From Acidobacteriota bacterium (GTDB lineage Bacteria; Acidobacteriota; Vicinamibacteria; Vicinamibacterales; JAFNAJ01): DNA of 64,000 nt. This document shows, piece after piece, positions 59,596 through 64,000 of this stretch (position 1 is its first letter; every line of letters starts with the position of its first letter). The DNA is taken from NCBI GenBank assembly GCA_023384575.1, contig JAHDVP010000004.1, forward strand, positions 73,851-137,850, read 5' to 3'. Below the pieces are notes generated by a model that searched no databases, was not told the origin of the DNA, and saw nothing but the letters and a program-made list of their open reading frames with translations. The position numbers and the translations under genes are program-made.

Positions 59596-60372
59596 CGGAA
59601 TCGCTCGTTCGGATGTGACCGACGCGATGTGAGGGCGCGGACTTGTCCCGGACCATCACGCAAGTGCCGGTCTTCGGCTCGATCGAGGCTCCCGTCAAGG
59701 CCGAAGCCGCGCCGCAGGCGTGGGCCGAGCATCAGCGAGGCGCCTTGACGGGGACGAGAGCGAGCCGACCATCCACCGCGTGATGGTCCGGGCTGCTGGT
59801 ATGGCTGCCGCCGCGCCGCTGGGGCGGGCCGTGCAGGATCTCGTGAGCTGTCGGCGGTGCCCTTGGCCTGCCGCTGAGGCAACCAAGGGGAGAGACGCGG
59901 TGTGCGGAAGTGGATGTCTCTCTGCAAGGCTGAACGCAGCGGCGCGGCGATTCCTTACAGCGTGCCTGCCATGGGCCACGCGCGTACCGTCGCCGCCGGG
60001 TCCGACACCGCCGCCGGCACGCGGGGCGTGAGCGACCCTCCGGGGCCGCCCTCTGAAAGGCCGACCGGCGAAAAGCGGGGGGTCGCTCACGCCCCGATTC
60101 GTCGTGTTGTTCGTGCAGACCGGCGGCACAGAGCGCCGCCGGGTTGTCGGCCTGCGCCGCGTGCAAGTTGCAGTAGACGAGCAACATGCGCCGCGCAGGG
60201 GAGAGCTATCCCGTGACACGGCAACGGCTTGGCGCGGTGAACGGCCGAGGGCTGAAAGCCTCCCAGGCCACTAGCCCCGCTATTAGCCTCATCCGTTCCG
60301 GTTTGTCTGTGTCGATCGGCGCGGCTGCTGCGGGTAGACAAGTGGCTCCCGGGCCGATGTCTACCCTATTGT
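59596..60372. other. Stretch without credible genes, containing a large inverted repeat
   Basis: About 775 bp. All open frames have shadow-like, Arg/Pro-rich composition. The notable content is the perfect 16-bp inverted repeat at 60023-60095. Confidence 0.5.
60023..60095. repeat. 16-bp perfect inverted repeat
   Basis: GGGGCGTGAGCGACCC (60023-60038) and GGGTCGCTCACGCCCC (60080-60095) are exact reverse complements 41 bp apart. It lies in the non-coding part of the element. It could be a replication or recombination hairpin, terminator or remnant of small insertion-sequence ends. Confidence 0.75.
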
Positions 60373-60674
60373 CTATCGGTCGGCTTCGGTGACGTATCCG
60401 CAGCCAGGGGAAGAGAGGGCGACGTCGCCCCGTCCGTCAATAAGCTCGCGCGCGCACTCGTAGTGCCAGTTCGTTCGCGTCGGGGTGTGGTCTTCGCCGA
60501 GGAAGACGATCGGTTCGCCGTCGTCCGAGTCCGCGAACCCGATCGGTGGCCGGCTGTGCTTCCAGCGATCGGCCCGGACCCTCGTGAGGGTTCGATCCTG
60601 GCGATGAGGTCCTCCCAGACATCGAGGAACACGGCGTCGTGCTCCTGCTCAACGTATGCGATGCGGCCCTGCAC
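60373..60674 (-). pseudogene. Frameshifted gene of unknown function
   Basis: The first part, from a GTG at 60674 (AGGAG upstream), reads MQGRIAYVEQEHDAVFLDVW and continues to about 60590. After a frame change near 60580-60605, the downstream frame gives clearly coding sequence, including GFADSDDGEPIVFLGEDHTP and TNWHYECARELIDGRGD, up to a TAG at 60373. No family is recognised. The frame change coincides with the T-arm-like repeat at 60589. Confidence 0.6.
60589..60601 (+). repeat. T-arm-like 13-bp repeat, candidate right att site
   Basis: GGTTCGATCCTGG against GGTTCGATCCCGG in tRNA-Ala (57841-57853), same orientation, one mismatch. AGGTCC follows in both, with a 3-bp longer spacer here. It lies at the frame break of 60373-60674. 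Confidence 0.35.
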
Positions 60675-61109
60675 GTGGCGCTCCTGTGGGTGCTCGATGT
60701 TCTTGTCGAGAGCGGTTCTTCGCCGCTTTCAGGCCACCGGACTGTTGGCGCTCGTTGAACGCTGACCACCTCTGCTCAATGACGATTGACCATGGCTGGC
60801 TGCCGACGATGGTGGGCACCGGCGGCCGGATCCGGAGACGCGCTGGTCAGCTGTTGGCGAGGGGAATCGGCGTTCTCTGGTCAGTCCTCGGCGGGCACCA
60901 CCACAATGGCATGATGCTCGCGGGGGAATCCTGCTCCGCGCCTGCGTTCCCCTCCCCGTTCCCCCCCGACAAGCCGATCGCCTCGCCGCCACGCCGCAGA
61001 CCGCGCGACTGGTGATCGCGTCGTCCAGGAAGCATGTGCCCTGTTTGTCCGAACACCCGGTGCTCGCCGACGTGCACCTCACCGGTGCGGTTCTTCCCGA
61101 CCCACGACC
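60675..61109. other. Stretch with no recognisable content
   Basis: About 435 bp. Overlapping open frames exist on both strands, but none has a recognisable motif or convincing composition. Confidence 0.4.
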
Positions 61110-61655
61110 TCAGGCCTCAGGAGTCGATGCGCGGCGCATCAACATCTCTGTCGTACCCGCGAGATCATCGAGGTCAGGCTCGCCAGCGAGGCCCAATAGT
61201 TGCCAAGACTTCAGCGTCACGACCCGCGCCAAGTCGACGTCGTTGGGTGCCAGGCAAGGCTCGAGAGCCAGGAGCGCTTTCGTCGCAGTCGCGCCGGAAA
61301 ACGGCTCATCGGCTTGAGCGCACGTGACCAGCGCGGCACGGTACCACTGGACGGCCTGTTGTTTCTCACTGGTCTGTTCACAGGCATGACCTACGCTCAG
61401 TTCAGCTGTGAACCGTGAATAGGATCCTGGACTGAAGAGACCGACCGCTTGGATGAAGTCGTTCTTGGCCGCCTGCAAGTTTGCCTTCTCTTCCTGGATC
61501 GAGCCGCGGTACACGAGAGCCCGACCCCGCACCTCGTCGTTCCCTCGGTCAAGAACGACTTCGATCTCCTGCAGCGCTTGCTCGACGTTTCCGCTCGTCC
61601 ATGCCCGGACGATTCGTCGTTCCGCCTGATCCCACTGATCCAGAGTCATCATCAT
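61110..61655 (-). CDS. TPR-like helical protein, possible immunity protein
   Basis: 181 aa made of alternating helices with TPR-type spacing (QWDQAERRIVRAWTSGNVEQ, RALVYRGSIQEEKANLQAAK, then a QQAVQWYRAALVTCAQAD repeat). There are several ATG/GTG options (61661-61649) and 61655 is used. It lies directly downstream of a cysteine-rich toxin-like C-terminal fragment. Single-gene TPR proteins in that position sometimes act as immunity partners. That role is inference. Confidence 0.6.
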   Translation of the reverse strand: MMMTLDQWDQAERRIVRAWTSGNVEQALQEIEVVLDRGNDEVRGRALVYRGSIQEEKANLQAAKNDFIQAVGLFSPGSYSRFTAELSVGHACEQTSEKQQAVQWYRAALVTCAQADEPFSGATATKALLALEPCLAPNDVDLARVVTLKSWQLLGLAGEPDLDDLAGTTEMLMRRASTPEA

Positions 61656-61662
61656 CCACACT

Positions 61663-61908
61663 CAGCTGAAAGATCAGGTACTTGTAGAACGGCCACGCGC
61701 CGTCGGCCGACACGCATTCTCTGAAGCAGGCGCCACAATCTGTCCGCTTGCCCCACTGTCTCTGTCTGTGCGGTGGCTGCGTCGGACTCTCGAGGCACAG
61801 AGTTAGCAACCGCTGGCATGTGTTTCCTTCGTCATTCTTCTCGTCGTTGTCGCCAAGACAGTTGCCATCTTCACAGGCTTTGTAGATGCTGACCGCCCTG
61901 GACCGGGG
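61663..61908 (-). pseudogene. C-terminal remnant of a cysteine-rich, toxin-like protein
   Basis: An open frame without start codon encodes ACEDGNCLGDNDEKNDEGNT and, further on, GKRTDCGACFRECVSADGAW. The cysteine spacing (CxxCxxxC) and position before a small helical protein resemble tails of polymorphic or RHS-type secreted proteins. The upstream part is missing: the frame begins right after the stop codon of the PIN gene. It appears truncated by insertion or deletion. Confidence 0.5.
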
Positions 61909-62316
61909 TCAACGCCGAGGCGGTCGCATCTGCCGACTCACGAACTGTCGCGGTGACAGCATCTCGACGCCCGAGTAGCTGTCGAGTGTCAGCAGGTCGG
62001 CATCACCGCTCACAATCGCGTCAGCTTCGCCTGCCAGTGCCGTGGCGAGCACCCAATCGTCGTCAGGATCGCGGCACACCGCTTCGGCAAGCTTCGCTGG
62101 CTCGCACCAGGCCGCGTGCTGGCGATAGAGCGCAAGGATGGGCAGGTCATCGGGAGTCAGGCGGAACTTCCTCCGCAGCGTGACCACGAGTTCTTCCCAG
62201 AGCACCTGCGACAAGATCGCGTTGTGCTCCGGCACGTGAATCTCGAGAATCTCCCGGCACAGGCCTTCTGACACTATGCCGGCGACTACCACGTTCGTGT
62301 CGAAGACGACCTTCAC
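61909..62316 (-). CDS. PIN-domain toxin (PilT-like)
   Basis: 135 aa PIN-domain ribonuclease toxin. The acidic residues are in KVVFDTNVVVAGI, the central Glu in SQVLWEELVVTL, and DPDDDWVLATALAGEADAIV and SGDADLL. GTG start overlapping the antitoxin stop as GTGA. It forms a module with the ribbon-helix-helix antitoxin upstream. Its stop abuts the truncated toxin-like fragment in the same frame. Confidence 0.88.
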   Translation of the reverse strand: MKVVFDTNVVVAGIVSEGLCREILEIHVPEHNAILSQVLWEELVVTLRRKFRLTPDDLPILALYRQHAAWCEPAKLAEAVCRDPDDDWVLATALAGEADAIVSGDADLLTLDSYSGVEMLSPRQFVSRQMRPPRR

Positions 62317-62531
62317 GAGATGAGCGCGAACACGTCTTCGTCGGTGAAGATTCCCTTGTCCCTCGCGCGCGGGACCGCTACGCGGCGAGACTCCGTCAGC
62401 GCGTCCTGCCAGAGCTTCCGATGAATCGCCATGCGCACGTACTCGCTGGTCGTCAGGCCGCTCTCGCTTGCGGCCTGAGCAATCAGTCGCTTGGTGCGGG
62501 GCGGCAGGCTCACGGTGAGTGTCTCTCGCAT
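62313..62531 (-). CDS. Ribbon-helix-helix antitoxin
   Basis: 72 aa. RETLTVSLPPRTKRLIAQAA is the RHH strand and first helix, and GLTTSEYVRMAIHRKLWQDA the second. The C-terminus DKGIFTDEDVFALIS binds the toxin. It is paired with the PIN toxin (GTGA overlap). The ATG at 62531 follows directly after a perfect inverted repeat, its probable operator; the ATG at 62543 lies inside that repeat. Confidence 0.88.
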   Translation of the reverse strand: MRETLTVSLPPRTKRLIAQAASESGLTTSEYVRMAIHRKLWQDALTESRRVAVPRARDKGIFTDEDVFALIS

Positions 62532-62556
62532 GCCTGTAAGCATAAATCTTACAGGC
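62532..62556 (-). promoter_or_regulatory. Perfect inverted-repeat operator of the RHH/PIN module
   Basis: GCCTGTAAG (62532-62540) and GCTT-type partner CTTACAGGC (62548-62556) are exact complements with a 7-nt AT-rich spacer. It overlaps a TAAGAT -10 (minus strand, 62551-62546) and abuts the antitoxin ATG, so binding would block transcription. Confidence 0.75.
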
Positions 62557-62622
62557 CGAGGATTCAAGCGTCTGGCCGCAAGGGCCGGCCGCCGTTTGGC
62601 AGGGGCAGGTATGAGGGCGTCG

Positions 62623-62760
62623 CTACGCCGGCTCGTAGCGTTGAAGCAGGTAGACGAGCTGCAGCCACCGGTGAATGTGGTTCCAACGGCCGCGCGTCGG
62701 GTCCACCATCCTTCGCCCAAGCGAGTAGACGCCGTGGCGTGAGCTACGGTTCGGCGAACC
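62623..62760 (-). pseudogene. Possible C-terminal gene remnant
   Basis: A short frame ending in GVYSLGRRMVDPTRGRWNHI, then RWLQLVYLLQRYEPA. It looks more protein-like than the surroundings but has no start or family. The rest of 62557-62845 shows nothing. Confidence 0.25.
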
Positions 62761-62845
62761 ACGCGAAGGCTGTCTCGCGGTAGCCGCGCAGGGCGCCTGT
62801 GGCGTACTGACGGCTGAGTGGACGCCCCAGCCACACCGGAACTGC

Positions 62846-63160
62846 TCAGTCCAAGGCCGCGAGTCCAGCAAGGATCACCGGTTCCTGATCCGGAAACTCG
62901 ACGACCAGCGACAGCTTCCCACCCATCGCCTCCACGTACCCTCGCAGCGTTGAGATGAGCAGGTCGCTGCGCTGCTCGAGCCGCGACACGCTGTCCTGGC
63001 CGACACCGAGGACTTCGGCCATCTTCTTCTGCGTCAGCTTGTGGGCGCGACGAAGCTCCTGGAGGGAGCGCTCCTCCGCGATGATCGTCGCCGCTCGCGC
63101 AGCAATCTTCCGCTTGCGCTTCGCGCTGAGTCCTTTGCGAAGGCGATCGATGTTGTTCAT
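62846..63160 (-). CDS. XRE-family antitoxin (HigA-like)
   Basis: 104 aa helix-turn-helix protein. The HTH spans about 45-75 (LRRAHKLTQKKMAEVLGVGQ, then DSVSRLEQRSD). A basic N-terminal helix precedes it. The C-terminal part (VEFPDQEPVILAGLAALD) resembles antitoxins paired with RelE/HigB-type toxins. Its ATG overlaps the toxin stop (ATGA), with the toxin gene first, the HigBA order. Confidence 0.88.
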   Translation of the reverse strand: MNNIDRLRKGLSAKRKRKIAARAATIIAEERSLQELRRAHKLTQKKMAEVLGVGQDSVSRLEQRSDLLISTLRGYVEAMGGKLSLVVEFPDQEPVILAGLAALD

Positions 63161-63552
63161 GGCTTTCGCTCCCTCTTCTTCGGACGGTCCTTCTCGGCTC
63201 CTGCCTTCAACGCGGCCAGATGGCCATCGAAGCGCCGATCCGCCCTCTCGATCAACTGCCGGTAGAAGCGCCTCTGACTGCCTCCCGACTTGTCGCCCCC
63301 ACACAGGATGATTGCTTTGCGCGCCGTGTCGAAGGCGAACGCGAATCGCCACACACCGCCGGCCCCATCGAACCGCAGTTCCTTCATGTTCGCGTGGCGC
63401 GACCCCGTCAGCGTATCGACGCGCGGCCGCCCCATCTGAGGCCCAAAGACCTTCAAGGCTTCGATATGCGCGAGGAGCTCATCCTGAACATCCTCGTCCA
63501 GCGCCTGGAACTCCGGCACGAACAGGCGATGGAAGTCGACGCCCCAAGCCAC
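63157..63552 (-). CDS. RelE/HigB-type toxin (phage-derived Gp49-like family)
   Basis: 131 aa. FVPEFQALDEDVQDELLAHI, then GRPRVDTLTGSRHANMKELR and GGVWRFAFAFDTARKAIILC are the family blocks, followed by GGDKSGGSQRRFYRQLIERA. Expected to cleave mRNA on ribosomes. It is followed by its XRE antitoxin. The basic tail (KDRPKKRERKP) is longer than usual. The 63553-63623 gap holds only a repeated GCCGCATGGT. Confidence 0.86.
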   Translation of the reverse strand: MAWGVDFHRLFVPEFQALDEDVQDELLAHIEALKVFGPQMGRPRVDTLTGSRHANMKELRFDGAGGVWRFAFAFDTARKAIILCGGDKSGGSQRRFYRQLIERADRRFDGHLAALKAGAEKDRPKKRERKP

Positions 63553-63623
63553 GATTGATTATGGATCCAGGGTCATATGGAGTCAAGACCATGCTGCCGC
63601 ATGGTTGGGACCTTGCCGCATGG

Positions 63624-64000
63624 TCAGGCCTTGGCGGGAGCTTTCGATGGCTTGCGTCCCCTCGGCAGCTTCGAACGCTTCGCCTGGTGAGCGCGCTCGG
63701 CGCGGCGCGCCCACTTGGTCACCTCTCGTTCGACGATCGCTTGAAGTCGATCCTGCTGCGGCTTCGGCAACCAGGGCAGAAACCTGGGCATGCCCAAGTC
63801 CTCGTTCTGGCCTAACCACTCCAGCTTGAGCTTCGTGGACTCGAGCACTGCACCGGCGCATTGCATGGCGAGCTGCAGCGCTTGAAGCCCGTCAATGCCG
63901 AACACGTACCTCGGTCTCCGCCAAGTCGTGTTGAGGCCCGTAATCTGCAGGGCGCAGCCCCAGTCCGAGCCAGGTACAGCTTGGGGCACGGCAAGCGTAA
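63624..64000 (-). CDS. Protein of unknown function, 5' end beyond the window
   Basis: At least 121 codons, open to the window edge. DWGCALQITGLN and FGIDGLQALQLAMQCAGAVL resemble a group of short uncharacterised bacterial proteins (DUF6968-like, from memory). A Lys/Arg-rich tail (RAHQAKRSKLPRGRKPSK) is visible. An in-frame GTG at 63989 exists, but the homologous pattern suggests the true start lies upstream. No context on function. Confidence 0.6.
   Translation of the reverse strand, partial: TLAVPQAVPGSDWGCALQITGLNTTWRRPRYVFGIDGLQALQLAMQCAGAVLESTKLKLEWLGQNEDLGMPRFLPWLPKPQQDRLQAIVEREVTKWARRAERAHQAKRSKLPRGRKPSKAPAKA

Larger units (their letters stand above)
57841..64000. mobile_element. Integrative element at tRNA-Ala, right end unresolved
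   Basis: The left boundary is in the tRNA-Ala T arm: a large serine recombinase gene ends inside the tRNA, the usual sign of att-site integration that rebuilds the tRNA 3' end. The DNA to the right is a patchwork of toxin-antitoxin genes, remnants and non-coding sequence. A short repeat of the T arm at 60589-60601 could be the right att site (element about 2.76 kb). Otherwise the element may run beyond the window. Confidence 0.5.

Noticed and set aside
60087-60341. Minus-strand 84-codon open frame
   Set aside because: Composition and position give no support; no ribosome site or family.
57866-64000. A full second copy of the tRNA-Ala 3' end as a clear attR
   Set aside because: Reading this region I found only the 13-bp partial match at 60589, reported as a weak candidate.

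Overview
The window is high-GC bacterial chromosome whose gene content points to the Acidobacteriota, probably a Vicinamibacteria-type lineage. The indicators are a duplicated-permease (ADOP-type) MacB/FtsX protein, a DUF5916 outer-membrane-like protein, three S9 serine peptidases, and dispersed palindromes with a GGGGCTTCAGCCCC core. The placement is inferred from gene families and no marker phylogeny was possible. A selenocysteine tRNA shows that the organism can make selenoproteins.

Layout. 0-6 kb (minus strand): ileS-lspA-lgt-rluD operon followed by a Nudix hydrolase. 6.1-12 kb: an accessory zone with a GNAT protein, a Phd/PIN pair, a MazEF-like pair, two secreted proteins of unknown role, a decayed PIN-toxin paralogue and several diverged repeats. 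12-19.4 kb (plus): ADOP permease, an ECF sigma factor/membrane protein/polymer-forming membrane protein operon, and an S9 peptidase. 19.4-25 kb (minus): HIT protein, prmC, and a three-subunit molybdenum hydroxylase (FAD, Mo and Tat-exported 2Fe-2S subunits). 25.2-34.1 kb (plus): a CNB/CBS/DUF294 signalling protein overlapping a DnaQ-type exonuclease, a DUF5916 protein, then DUF485-actP-acs for acetate uptake and activation. 34.3-38.7 kb: prfA, moaD and moaE, a flavodoxin, a PAP2 protein and a methyltransferase. 38.7-44.5 kb: class I fumarase, an S9 peptidase with an extra C-terminal domain, and an aldehyde dehydrogenase. 44.6-49.9 kb: erpA, a Fur-rubrerythrin fusion, a PHP protein, a degenerate ABC ATPase, a HAD phosphatase, tRNA-Sec, a cold-shock protein with a very long leader, and small zinc-ribbon and acidic proteins. 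49.9-56.7 kb (plus): a MobA-like transferase, a DPP-IV-like peptidase with BtpA-PsuK-PsuG (pseudouridine salvage), and a secreted protein. 56.8-64 kb: a pilin-like protein, tRNA-Ala(GGC), and an integrative-element zone. In that zone a large serine recombinase reads into the tRNA 3' end, followed by toxin-antitoxin modules, a truncated cysteine-rich toxin-like tail with a TPR protein, and other remnants.

Functional links. The Mo hydroxylase fits with moaD, moaE and the MobA-like protein. ErpA and the Fur-rubrerythrin protein suggest iron/peroxide physiology. The DUF294/exonuclease pair beside actP-acs resembles an acetate-transporter neighbourhood I recall from proteobacteria.

Three cross-cutting signals stand out. 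First, several genes have a -10 hexamer exactly about 6 nt before the start codon, as expected for leaderless mRNAs. Second, there is a 43-bp palindromic repeat family (four full copies), and its arms supply the stop codons of three genes. Third, the tRNA-Ala integration site has a possible short att repeat inside a frameshifted gene 2.7 kb away.
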